64,000 nucleotides of DNA from assembly GCA_964620675.1 (NCBI GenBank), contig CAZUJU010000007.1, positions 1 through 64,000 of the forward strand. Direction: 5' to 3'. Below, piece after piece: positions 9,271 to 17,207 of the stretch; position 1 is the stretch's first letter, and every line of letters begins with the position of its first letter. The DNA is from CAYSFW01 sp964620675 (GTDB lineage: Bacteria > Pseudomonadota > Gammaproteobacteria > UWMA-0217). A program made the position numbers and the translations under genes. A model generated the notes under the pieces. The model had not been told where the DNA came from, did no database searches, and saw only the letters and a program-made list of their open reading frames with translations.

Positions 9271-10332
9271 GTGCCACGCCGCCACAGGTCTCTGGCCGTT
9301 CGTGCCCGGTATGCCCTGGGCCGGGTCGGCTACAGCGCCTGGCTCGGACTCGCGCTGGCCGCGCCGCCCGCAGTCGCCGCCGAGGTGGATAGCTACACCC
9401 GTCGCCCGCCCTCGTTACCCGACGCGACCGAGATTCTGAACGCCGAGGTCAATCGCCGCATCGACCGCGCGATCGCATTCGCGAACGCCGAACCGCACGC
9501 GGCCGAGCCCAAGCGGTGTGATACCGAACGTTTGCTGGCGGGGTTGGAAGACTTATTCGGGGGCCTGGTTTTCGGCGAAATCGAGCGTTATGCCAATGCC
9601 TTACCGCAACGGTTTCGCCATGACACCCCGCTCGCGCAATCGATCTACCAGGATCTGAGTCTGGTCGAGGCACCGACGCTGGTGACCTATGGCGCACTCG
9701 CCGGTTTGATTCAGGTACATGGCGTGCTCATCGGCACCGACAAGCTGGGACACTTCTTCAGCGACGGGCAGACCTATTTCCGCCGCTACCACCAACAAGG
9801 CCTCCCGATCGCCGACACCCTGCTCGGCGGCGAGATCTCTGAGCTGAGCGTCTTCGGTTCGATGGTCACCGGGATTTTTTCCTACGCCGATCTGGTCGCG
9901 AATTTCCAGGGCATGCGGTTCTGGAATCGCGTCCTCGGCGAGGCCCCGGACATCCTCAGCCAACGCCGCCCCCACCCCTACATCGCGTGCGCGAACGGAC
10001 GCCTGCAGCGAACCCACGATTTCGACTGGCGCGATTATGTGGACCCGGCCTGGGACGAGGCGGTCAACTGCAACCGCTATTCCAACCCGACGATACTGTC
10101 GAAGACCCTTTGGCGCCAACATGAAACCGGCGCCGGCAGCGCCTGTCGCCATGAGCAACGCCTGCTCGCACCCCTGCGCGAACGCTATGGACGGTATGCA
10201 AATCGGTTACTCAACGGTCGCGCGGAGGTGGTCGAGCGGCGTCTTCTCGACGCCATCGGCGAGTTTCTCGGACGGCGTCAACCGCGGATCGAGACCGACG
10301 AGCATGACCCTGGCTGCTGCCCGCCGGGGTAA
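9271..10332 (+). CDS. Exported protein of unknown function
   Basis: I do not recognise a characterised family. The 353-residue protein starts at a GTG and has a basic N-terminus followed by a hydrophobic stretch (WLGLALAAPPAVAAE), a probable signal peptide with cleavage after AVA. The middle holds a hydrophobic segment and the motif LIGTDKLGHFFSDGQTYF, which I associate with uncharacterised proteobacterial proteins. It is followed by Gly-rich and aromatic stretches. Several cysteines (the CDTERL pair partner, CNRYS, CRHEQ, CC near the end) could form disulphides in the periplasm. It lies 12 bases after rluE and may be co-transcribed. Confidence 0.65.
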   Translation: MPRRHRSLAVRARYALGRVGYSAWLGLALAAPPAVAAEVDSYTRRPPSLPDATEILNAEVNRRIDRAIAFANAEPHAAEPKRCDTERLLAGLEDLFGGLVFGEIERYANALPQRFRHDTPLAQSIYQDLSLVEAPTLVTYGALAGLIQVHGVLIGTDKLGHFFSDGQTYFRRYHQQGLPIADTLLGGEISELSVFGSMVTGIFSYADLVANFQGMRFWNRVLGEAPDILSQRRPHPYIACANGRLQRTHDFDWRDYVDPAWDEAVNCNRYSNPTILSKTLWRQHETGAGSACRHEQRLLAPLRERYGRYANRLLNGRAEVVERRLLDAIGEFLGRRQPRIETDEHDPGCCPPG

Positions 10333-10365
10333 CGGTCATCGAACCTCACGGTGAGCGTCGGGTAG

Positions 10366-11055
10366 TCAGACGATCAAGGCCCGTACCGCGGAAAAATCCG
10401 CCGCCCAGCGATAGCCGGTACCCTCCGGTAACGGCCCCTCGCGGCACAGTCCAACCACCTGCCAACCGGCCGCGTGCGCCGCGTCGAGTTCTTCGACGAT
10501 GTCGGACAGGAACAGCAACTGGCCCGCGGCCAATCCGATCTCGGCCTGGATCCGCCGATAGGATTCAGCCTCCCGTTTTGGCCCGATGCGGGTATCGAAA
10601 TACCCCGCGAACAACCCGGTGAGATCGCCGTATCCGGTGTGCGCGAACAAGAGCTTCTGCGCCCAGACCGAACCGGAGGAGTAGACGTATAATCTCAACC
10701 CGCGCGCCTGCCACGCCCGCAGTTCGTGTGCCGCGTCGGCGTAAACATGGCCGACGAGCGCACCCTGCCGGTAACCCGCTTCCCAGATCAGTCCCTGGAG
10801 CGCCTTGAGCGGCGTCGACTTGCGGTCTTCCGCGATCCAGCGCAACAGCAACGCGACCGTCACCTCGGTATCGAACTCGGGATGGCCCGCCTCGGCGCGG
10901 GCGGCATCAAGCAGACCGGCGACTTCGGGTTCGGCCGCACGGGCGTGCACGAATTCGGCCAGGTGTTCGGCCGCATACGGAAACAACACGTCCTTGACGA
11001 ACGCGAGGCTTGAAGTCGTGCCCTCGATATCGGTGATGATCGCCGCGATGGTCAC
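10366..11055 (-). CDS. mtnC: Enolase-phosphatase E1 (methionine salvage)
   Basis: This bifunctional enzyme converts 2,3-diketo-5-methylthiopentyl-1-phosphate to the acireductone by enolisation and dephosphorylation. The 229-residue HAD-type protein begins with ITDIEGTTSSLAFVKDVLFP, holding the Asp-x-Glu nucleophile motif. It has YSSGSVWAQKLLF and the GPKREAESYRRI and LFLSDIVEELDAA motifs of the family. It follows mtnD directly and is the last gene of the mtnB-mtnD-mtnC unit. Confidence 0.95.
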   Translation of the reverse strand: MTIAAIITDIEGTTSSLAFVKDVLFPYAAEHLAEFVHARAAEPEVAGLLDAARAEAGHPEFDTEVTVALLLRWIAEDRKSTPLKALQGLIWEAGYRQGALVGHVYADAAHELRAWQARGLRLYVYSSGSVWAQKLLFAHTGYGDLTGLFAGYFDTRIGPKREAESYRRIQAEIGLAAGQLLFLSDIVEELDAAHAAGWQVVGLCREGPLPEGTGYRWAADFSAVRALIV

Positions 11056-11056
11056 C

Positions 11057-11599
11057 TCAGTTTTCCAGGCGCGGAAAGCGCTCCGCGATCGTGCTGCCGG
11101 TAAAATTCGCCACCCAACCCTCGGGTTTGGTGAACAGCCGAATCGCCTTCAGGGAGGGGTTGGGTCCCATGTCGAACCAGTGTGTGGTGCCGGCCGGCAC
11201 GCTGATCAAGTCGCCCTTCTCGCATAGAACGGTATACACCTGATCGCCGACATGGAGATAAAACAAGCCTTGCCCGTCGACGAAAAACCGCACCTCGTAT
11301 TCCGAGTGGGTGTGCTCGGCGAGAAACTTCTGCCGCAGCGCCGCTTTCTCCGGATGATCGGGCGTCACACTGATGACGTCGACCGACTGAAAGCCGTTTT
11401 CGCGCATCAGGCGCTCGACATCGTCGCGGTAGGCGTCAATGACTTCCGCCTGGGTCGAGGTCGCGGTGAGGGGCTTGTTGGCCGCCCAGCGCTCGAAGCG
11501 CACGCCGATCTGCTGGAGCCGTTGCTGTATCGCGGCGTGGTCCATCAAGGTCTCGGGGTTGGCCGCCGTCGCGGCCGGGTACACACGCAACTCGCTCAT
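11057..11599 (-). CDS. mtnD: Acireductone dioxygenase
   Basis: This cupin metalloenzyme oxidises acireductone. With Fe it yields the methionine precursor 2-keto-4-methylthiobutyrate plus formate; with Ni it gives an off-pathway product and CO. The 180-residue protein has the metal ligands His96, His98 and Glu102 in EHTHSEYEVRFF, and His140 in PAGTTHWFD. Length is normal. One base separates it from mtnC, and it follows mtnB after 85 bases. Confidence 0.96.
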   Translation of the reverse strand: MSELRVYPAATAANPETLMDHAAIQQRLQQIGVRFERWAANKPLTATSTQAEVIDAYRDDVERLMRENGFQSVDVISVTPDHPEKAALRQKFLAEHTHSEYEVRFFVDGQGLFYLHVGDQVYTVLCEKGDLISVPAGTTHWFDMGPNPSLKAIRLFTKPEGWVANFTGSTIAERFPRLEN

Positions 11600-11684
11600 C
11601 GTCGGTCACCTCGGATTCTCGATTTTCGGAACGGCCGGCGTGCGCCGGCGGAGTTTGAAGCGTCGCAAGCCGCGGAAGCGCGTG

Positions 11685-12353
11685 TCAAGAGGGTCGCGGC
11701 GGGGTAGGCGCACTGCCTGCCAGCGTCAAGCGGCGATACTCACACTCCAGCAAGAATTCAAGCGCCTCGATATAGCGCACCGTTTGCTGAACCGTCTCAC
11801 CCCAGGTGTAGATCCCGTGGCCCGCAATCAGATAGGCCACCGTCTCGGGCCGCTCATCCAGATAGGCCTCGACCTTGCCGGCGAGGCGATCGATATCCTG
11901 ATCATTGGCGAACACCGGCAGTTCGACTCCAGTCGCGTGGGTATCGATCCCCTTGAACGCCTTGAGCAACTCGTAGTCCTCAAGGTATACGCGCTCAACA
12001 CCGCGCGAGAGCACCGTCGAATTGGGCGAATGCACATGGAGTACGCTGCCTATCGCGGAATCGAGACGGTACATCAGGCTGTGCAGCGCGGCCTCGGCGG
12101 AGGGCCGCCGGTCGGGCTCCATGCTTTCATTGGTGCGCACATCCATACGCATGAAATCGCCCGGGACCAATTCGCCCTTGTGCCGACCAGAGACCGTTAC
12201 CAGCATGCTGGTCGCATCGATGCGCGCCGAAAAATTGCTGCTTGTGGCAGGCACCCACCCCCGCTGATGAAAGAACCGACCCGCCGAGATCAGCGCCGAG
12301 AGGCTGCGGGATAAGCGAATGTTGACCGGATTTACTTCAGACTCGGTGCTCAT
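11685..12353 (-). CDS. mtnB: Methylthioribulose-1-phosphate dehydratase
   Basis: This is a class II aldolase-fold zinc enzyme that dehydrates 5-methylthioribulose-1-phosphate in the methylthioadenosine salvage route. The 222-residue protein shows PATSSNFSARID, a GRHKGEL segment, VLHVHSPNST with two zinc-ligand histidines, and IAGHGIYTWG with the third. It is first in the operon with mtnD and mtnC. mtnA, a kinase or phosphorylase, and the final transaminase are not in this window. Confidence 0.94.
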   Translation of the reverse strand: MSTESEVNPVNIRLSRSLSALISAGRFFHQRGWVPATSSNFSARIDATSMLVTVSGRHKGELVPGDFMRMDVRTNESMEPDRRPSAEAALHSLMYRLDSAIGSVLHVHSPNSTVLSRGVERVYLEDYELLKAFKGIDTHATGVELPVFANDQDIDRLAGKVEAYLDERPETVAYLIAGHGIYTWGETVQQTVRYIEALEFLLECEYRRLTLAGSAPTPPRPS

Positions 12354-12482
12354 GCTGGGCTCAGTTATGCGTTAGACTGCTAAATTTGGTGGAATTCGGG
12401 CAGTTTAAATCATGTTTTTTGGTTCCGGTTTGCGAGTCGACAATTGTTTACCGATTGTCACGGTCAGGTTAAACGATGCGCC

Positions 12483-13328
12483 ATGCTGAGCTATCGCCAC
12501 GCGTATCACGCCGGTAACCACGCCGATGTCCTGAAGCACGCGGTCTACACGCTGATTCTGAATTATTTCCGGCTCAAGCCCACCCCGTTTTGCGTGATCG
12601 ATGGCCATGCCGGTGCCGGTCAATACAACCTCAATGACACCCCCGCCCGAATGCACGCGGAGTATCGCGACGGGGTGGCGCGGATTCTCGGTGTATCCGC
12701 ACCCAAGCTGCTCCAGCCCTATCTGCAAGCCCTTGAAGCACATCAGAGCTATTCCGGCGAGCTGCACAGCTACCCGGGCTCGCCGGCGTTGGCGCGGTCG
12801 TTCCTGCGCCCGCAGGATGAACTGATCCTGCTCGAATTGCACCCGAGCGACTTTGCGCAGTTGAAACAACGCTATTGCCGCGATCGCCAGATTCACCTGC
12901 ATCGGCGCGACGCCTACGAGGGCCTGCCGGCGCTGGTTCCGCCACGGCTTCGACGCGGCCTCCTGTTGCTCGATCCGCCCTATGAACTCAAAGAGGATTA
13001 CCACCGCATCCCCGAGCTGGTGACCACGCTGCAAAACAAATGGCCCACCGCGTGCGTTGTCGTCTGGTATCCGCTGTTGCCGGGGAACCCCGGCGCCCAT
13101 CTCATAACCCGGCTGAAACGCTCAGCGCTCCCCGATTTGCTGCAAATCGAGCTGTGGACGCAATCGCCCGAAAGCGCGCGTGGCCTCTATGGCTCGGGGC
13201 TCATCATTCACCAACCCCCGTGGCAACTCGTCGCGCAACTGAATGAATTGCTGCCTTGGCTCACCACGCGACTCACCCAAGGGTCCGGCGCCGGCTGGAC
13301 CGTACGCGCCTTGACGGCCGCGCGGTGA
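12483..13328 (+). CDS. rlmJ: 23S rRNA (adenine-2030-N6) methyltransferase
   Basis: RlmJ methylates A2030 of 23S rRNA using SAM. The 281-residue protein starts MLSYRHAYHAGNHADVLKH, the family hallmark. It has FCVIDGHAGAGQY (SAM-binding motif I) and GLLLLDPPYELKEDY with the catalytic DPPY motif of N6-adenine methyltransferases. The frame opens 39 bases earlier, but the ATG at 12483 gives the conserved N-terminus. It is divergent from the mtn operon; the 129 bases between are AT-rich and probably hold both promoters. Confidence 0.95.
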   Translation: MLSYRHAYHAGNHADVLKHAVYTLILNYFRLKPTPFCVIDGHAGAGQYNLNDTPARMHAEYRDGVARILGVSAPKLLQPYLQALEAHQSYSGELHSYPGSPALARSFLRPQDELILLELHPSDFAQLKQRYCRDRQIHLHRRDAYEGLPALVPPRLRRGLLLLDPPYELKEDYHRIPELVTTLQNKWPTACVVVWYPLLPGNPGAHLITRLKRSALPDLLQIELWTQSPESARGLYGSGLIIHQPPWQLVAQLNELLPWLTTRLTQGSGAGWTVRALTAAR

Positions 13329-13449
13329 AAATTTTTCAGGTTTAATTAATCCCCGCCTGCTTTAATTATCCCAGGCTCACCGGAATCCTCGCAGTTTGAT
13401 CGCACGACGCTCCGGTGGACCGGATACCCACCACAACCAGGAGAGCGAC

Positions 13450-13803
13450 ATGAAACGATTAACCTTGATCACCCTGGCGTCGGCGCTGCTTGGCCTTGGC
13501 ATGGTCGGCACCGGTCTCGCTGGCGACGCTACCGTGTACGGACGCGACCTGATGACACCACAGGAACGCAACGCGTTCATGCAGCAAATGCGTCAGGCAC
13601 GCACCCCGGAAGAACGTCAGCAACTGCGTGAACAACAACACGCGCGGATGTTGGAACGGGCCCAGGCGCGCGGGCTGAATCTGCCCGATCAACCCGTGGA
13701 ACGTGGTATGAGGCGCGGCATGGGGCCAGGCGCCGGCCCCGGAATGGGTCGCGGCATGGGTCCCGGGCCTTGGGGTGACCCCGGCGCACGCGGCTACCGC
13801 TAG
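13450..13803 (+). CDS. Small exported Gly/Met/Arg-rich protein
   Basis: This 117-residue protein has a clear signal peptide (MKRLTLITLASALLGLGMVG to about residue 25). A basic, Gln/Arg-rich helical part follows (residues about 35-75), with TPEERQQLREQQHARMLERA suggesting a coiled or amphipathic helix. The C-terminal tail is built from GMGRGMGPG-type repeats. A good ribosome site (AGGAGAG) lies 5 bases before the ATG at 13450. The helix resembles small periplasmic Spy/CpxP-like or metal-related proteins only in general character, so no function is assigned. Confidence 0.72.
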   Translation: MKRLTLITLASALLGLGMVGTGLAGDATVYGRDLMTPQERNAFMQQMRQARTPEERQQLREQQHARMLERAQARGLNLPDQPVERGMRRGMGPGAGPGMGRGMGPGPWGDPGARGYR

Positions 13804-14110
13804 TCCGGGGGATTGATCCCCGCTACCCGCGCAAGTCGCCCCGCCGGGCCGACGAAAACTCAAGCCCCGCGGCGGCGGCTCCGCCATCAGCACTGCGCCG
13901 GCAACCCTCTGCCACCCACAACGGCAATTGATTGCCGGCTTGCCGCACCGCTCATCACCCAAACCGTCGACTAGAGGGGTATTCGTCGCACCGCGGCGAC
14001 CGCTTGCACCGATCGCCCTGGATTGCCGTCGCCGCGGCGCGCTATAAATTGCCGCAAGACACCACGGAAGGCGTCTCCAGATAACAAGAATAAGAAATCG
14101 GGAGGCGTAC
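13804..14110. other. Intergenic region before the peptidase gene
   Basis: These 307 bases hold no supportable gene. A TATAAA at 14043-14048 may be the -10 of the downstream peptidase gene, without a clear -35. A ribosome site GGGAGG precedes the ATG at 14111. The first half is a very GC-rich stretch with short inverted repeats but no terminator with a T-run. Confidence 0.4.
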
Positions 14111-15283
14111 ATGATCCACTCCAATTCCGCTCGCCGCACGGCACTCGCCAGCGTAACGCTGGGGGCCGCCGTTCTCGGACTCGCCACGCCGGTACTCGCC
14201 GAGCACGTCATTGACGCGCTGGTCGTCTACAGCCCCGGTGTCACGCAAAAATATTCGGGTGACGCGCAAACCCGCATTGCCCACCTCGCCGCCGTTACCA
14301 ACAAGATCTACGCCGACAGCGGGGTCGACGCCAAACTGCGGATCGTTCACGCAGTTGAGCGTCCGCTCAGCGACGGCGTCTCTACGGTTGACACCCTCAA
14401 CACCGTCACCAACGACGCCACCATCAAACAATTGCGCGAGCAATACGGCGCCGATGTGGTTGTCGCCTACCGCCCTTACTCGAATGACGGCTATTGCGGT
14501 CTGGCGTGGCTCGGCGGCTATGCCAACAGCGGCAACTATGCGTATGCGCATGTCGCCATTGATTGCGGCGACTATGTCACCGCGCACGAACTCGGCCACG
14601 TCATGGGTCTCGGGCACTCACACAGCCAGGGACAACCGGGAATCTACAACTACGCCCTCGGGCACGGGGTGCAGAACAGCTTCGCGACCGTCATGGCCTA
14701 CCAGCAAAGCTACGGCGCGGCGTCGAAGATCTACAAATTCTCCTCGCCGAACCTCACCTGCAACGGTGTCCCCTGCGGCATACCGGTCGGACAGGCGGGC
14801 GAGGCCGACGCCGTGCGGGCACTCGGCCTGACCATACCCAATGTCGCCAGCTACCGCACCAGCAAGGTCGTCGATGCGGTAACCCCCAGTGCCGACCCGG
14901 CCATCGACGCCGCCCGGCAAGCCTTCGAACAGGCCAAGACCAACTTCGTGGGCACCCGCGCGACCTACCTGCAACGCCTGACCCAACTGAAGCAACAACA
15001 TCGTGGGCTGATCAATCAGGTCAAGGCTTACAACCGCGTCAAGGCGGAGTACGACAAGGCCGCCAGCGACGTCAAACAAGGCCGCAGCAGCGCCACCACG
15101 CTCACTGCCGCCTACCAGCAGGTCGTCGCCGCGCTCGACGCCTACGAATCCCTACAGTCACGCCGTGATGCGACGGTCGCCGCGCTCAACAACTACCTGC
15201 ACGAGGTCTACCAGCCGGCGCTGAACGAGCTGGAAGCGTACTACCAGAACTACTTAAAGCTGAGCCAGCTCGCGACACAGTGA
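14111..15283 (+). CDS. Exported metzincin zinc peptidase with C-terminal coiled coil
   Basis: The 390-residue protein has a signal peptide ending PVLA-E (about residue 30). The peptidase domain follows at once, starting VIDALVVYSPGVTQKY. The zinc site is HELGHVMGLGH (His159, Glu160, His163, His169), with a Met-turn Met195 in TVMAYQQ. This is the reprolysin-like M12 layout. Pairs of Cys around the site (DGYCGL, IDCGDY, LTCNGVPCG) suggest disulphides. Residues about 260-385 form a long Gln/Lys/Ala-rich coiled coil. No prodomain lies between signal and catalytic domain, although related peptidases usually have one; the next gene may supply it. Confidence 0.85.
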   Translation: MIHSNSARRTALASVTLGAAVLGLATPVLAEHVIDALVVYSPGVTQKYSGDAQTRIAHLAAVTNKIYADSGVDAKLRIVHAVERPLSDGVSTVDTLNTVTNDATIKQLREQYGADVVVAYRPYSNDGYCGLAWLGGYANSGNYAYAHVAIDCGDYVTAHELGHVMGLGHSHSQGQPGIYNYALGHGVQNSFATVMAYQQSYGAASKIYKFSSPNLTCNGVPCGIPVGQAGEADAVRALGLTIPNVASYRTSKVVDAVTPSADPAIDAARQAFEQAKTNFVGTRATYLQRLTQLKQQHRGLINQVKAYNRVKAEYDKAASDVKQGRSSATTLTAAYQQVVAALDAYESLQSRRDATVAALNNYLHEVYQPALNELEAYYQNYLKLSQLATQ

Positions 15284-15364
15284 GCCAGGGCGGTGCCGCC
15301 TTCGGCGGCGCCCCACCCCGAAACAACAACAAAAACAAGCGCACGCCGCGCGGAGGGTCTCCTT

Positions 15365-16135
15365 ATGTCCGGAAAACTGCTGACTGGCGCCTTGCTCGCC
15401 CCCTGGATGGCGGGCATCCTGATCCTCAACGCCGGGGACTCAACCGACGGTGCCAACGACTGGAACGCGACCAGCGGGCAATTCGAACCACCAGCACACG
15501 TCGGCGACTCACCCCAACCGCCGCTGGCGATGCGCCTGATCGAGGCCCGGATGCAAGCGCACTTGAGCGCAGAACCCAAACGCGAACAGGAACTGCAGCG
15601 CTTTGAAGCCCTCGCAACGCCAGATCATTTCGCCGCTTCAGCGCCGTCGGTACCGACGCGCGTAGCCACCCGCGTGCTCTGGCAACCCAGCCAGGCAACG
15701 CCCGAGCGGATGATCGAACGTCCGCAAGGCTACCCGGAACCGCTGCTTCGGGTATCGCTCGACGGCCTACGCCTCGACACTCTGCGCGCCGGCGATGAGC
15801 TGGAATTACCGCCGCTGGCCGGATCGAGCTACCGCGCCGTGATCGACTCGGTGGTACGCCCGCTCCCCGGTGTGACGCAAGTCAGCGCGACGATCGAGGC
15901 CTTCGGAACCGAAGGCACGGTGACCCTGACGCAAGGCGAGATCCATACCTTCGGCACAATCGCAACCCCCTCCGACACGTTTGAACTCGACGCCGTCGGC
16001 GATCACGGCGAGATCTTTGCCACCCGCGATCTCGACCGCCTGATCGACTACACCAAGGACGATTACCTCCCCATTCCCGACCAGCGAACGCCACCTGCTT
16101 CGCCGCTCGAAACGATTTCCACCTCCGACGCCTGA
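15365..16135 (+). CDS. Exported prodomain-like protein, putative partner of the peptidase
   Basis: This 256-residue protein begins MSGKLLTGALLAPWMAGILI, a signal or anchor, after a strong GGAGGG ribosome site. The N-terminal third looks unstructured. Residues about 120-235 form a beta-rich domain with the pattern TVTLTQGEIHTFGTIATPSD followed by FELDAVGDHGEI. I recognise this as the N-terminal (prodomain-like) region found fused in front of many bacterial reprolysin-like peptidases (pattern FGxIxTPxGxFxL). Here it is encoded separately, 81 bases after the peptidase. I infer a trans-acting propeptide, chaperone or inhibitor. This is not proven; no database search was possible. Confidence 0.6.
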   Translation: MSGKLLTGALLAPWMAGILILNAGDSTDGANDWNATSGQFEPPAHVGDSPQPPLAMRLIEARMQAHLSAEPKREQELQRFEALATPDHFAASAPSVPTRVATRVLWQPSQATPERMIERPQGYPEPLLRVSLDGLRLDTLRAGDELELPPLAGSSYRAVIDSVVRPLPGVTQVSATIEAFGTEGTVTLTQGEIHTFGTIATPSDTFELDAVGDHGEIFATRDLDRLIDYTKDDYLPIPDQRTPPASPLETISTSDA

Positions 16136-16266
16136 CCTGGCGTAACGCTTCTGCCCGGCCGGTCGATCCGCGCCGGGCAGTCTTTTCGGAGTCGACGATT
16201 TCCACCTCCGACGCCGTTTGGCGCACCGCCTCTGCCCGGCCGGTCGATCCGCGCCGGGCAGCTTTT
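16112..16266 (+). repeat. Tandem duplication of gene end plus terminator
   Basis: Two copies, about 82 bases apart (starting near 16112 and 16195), share the gene's last codons and a 30-base hairpin. The first hairpin has 9-bp arms at 16151-16159 and 16172-16180, followed by TCTTTT. The second has arms at 16232-16240 and 16253-16261, followed by CTTTTAATT. Both look like intrinsic terminators for the upstream pair. Confidence 0.75.
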
Positions 16267-16324
16267 AATTGCGGCCCAGGCCCGCCGCGCAGTTGGTCGC
16301 GCTTGCGCAACCGCTTGTCGAAAC

Positions 16325-16488
16325 TAGAAAAACGTGAATGCGCTCCTCGGCGATCAGGCTCGACCTGCGTACCATGCATCGCATCCAGATGGTTCATTAA
16401 GCAGGGACGGTACGACAGGGAGGTCGAGCCAAGAACTATCAGAAAAAATCTGGGCTACCTCAAATCCGCCGCACGGCGGATTTTTTTT
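16325..16488 (+). ncRNA. Candidate small RNA ending in a strong terminator
   Basis: A 10-bp perfect stem (16357-16366 with 16421-16430) encloses a 6-bp stem (16368-16373 with 16409-16414) and a 35-base loop. It is followed 32 bases later by a strong intrinsic terminator: 8-bp arms at 16463-16470 and 16475-16482, GCAC loop, eight T. No coding frame fits. The preceding gene already has two terminators of its own, so this terminator probably ends a separate transcript. The 5' end is a guess. I do not recognise a known RNA family. Confidence 0.45.
16463..16488 (+). terminator. Strong intrinsic terminator
   Basis: AATCCGCC, loop GCAC, GGCGGATT, then a run of eight T on the plus strand (16481-16488). 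The T-run shows direction: it ends a plus-strand transcript, while the minus-strand side lacks a comparable run. Confidence 0.85.
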
Positions 16489-16655
16489 GCGCGTATCCGA
16501 CACGGGTTGGACCCGCCGAACACCAGGGTCACGCCACCCGCCCCAAACCTTACCTTGTTGACGTCGCGACGCACGAGCCATCGCTGGATCTTCCGCCTCA
16601 ATGCACGTGTTACCGCGATGACGCCCCACCTAGCATCCGCTTCACGCGGATTGGA

Positions 16656-17207
16656 TCAGATCCGCGATGGGCGTTTGCCGAGCTTGCGCTGCAGGGTGCG
16701 GCGATGCAGTTTGAGCGCCCGCGCGGTGGCGGAGATGTTGCCGCCATGGTCGGCGAGCACCCGCTGGATATGCTCCCATTCCAAACGATTGAGCGTCACC
16801 GGGTTGTCGCCGACCGGAATGCCGGGATCACCCTCGGTGCGCTCAAGCGCGGCGACTATCTCATCGCCTCCGACCGGTTTCGCCAGATAATGGATCGCGC
16901 CGAGCTTGATCGCCTCGACCGCGGTCGCGACGCTGGCATAGCCGGTAAGCACCACAATCCGCGTGCCGGGGTCGAGGTGGTGTAAGGCCCGCACCAGCAC
17001 CAACCCGGATTCACCCGGCATCTTGAGATCGATCACCGCGTATTCGGGGGATTCCGCTTCCGCCAGCTTACGTGCAGTCGCGACGTCCGGCGCGGTCGCC
17101 ACCGCGAAGCCACGCCGCGCCAAGACCCGCGCCAGCGTTCCGCGAAAGGCATCGTCGTCGTCAACCAGGAGCAGGCTTGGGCGCTCGTCCGCGGTCTCAG
17201 CGTTCAT
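16656..17207 (-). CDS. regA: Redox response regulator, RegA/PrrA/ActR type
   Basis: This is the DNA-binding partner of the redox sensor kinase RegB; homologues control respiration, carbon and nitrogen fixation and energy genes. The 183-residue protein has a receiver domain with LLLVDDDDAF and the phospho-acceptor Asp60 in YAVIDLKMPG, plus the KPVG lysine. A short linker leads to a Fis-type helix-turn-helix (GGNISATARALKLHRRTLQRKL) that is almost invariant in this family. The start overlaps the kinase stop by four bases. The name roxR is used in Pseudomonas. Confidence 0.92.
   Translation of the reverse strand: MNAETADERPSLLLVDDDDAFRGTLARVLARRGFAVATAPDVATARKLAEAESPEYAVIDLKMPGESGLVLVRALHHLDPGTRIVVLTGYASVATAVEAIKLGAIHYLAKPVGGDEIVAALERTEGDPGIPVGDNPVTLNRLEWEHIQRVLADHGGNISATARALKLHRRTLQRKLGKRPSRI

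Noticed and set aside
16303..16890. 195-residue plus-strand frame over the candidate RNA and the regA end
   Set aside because: It crosses a strong terminator and overlaps the well-supported regA gene on the other strand.
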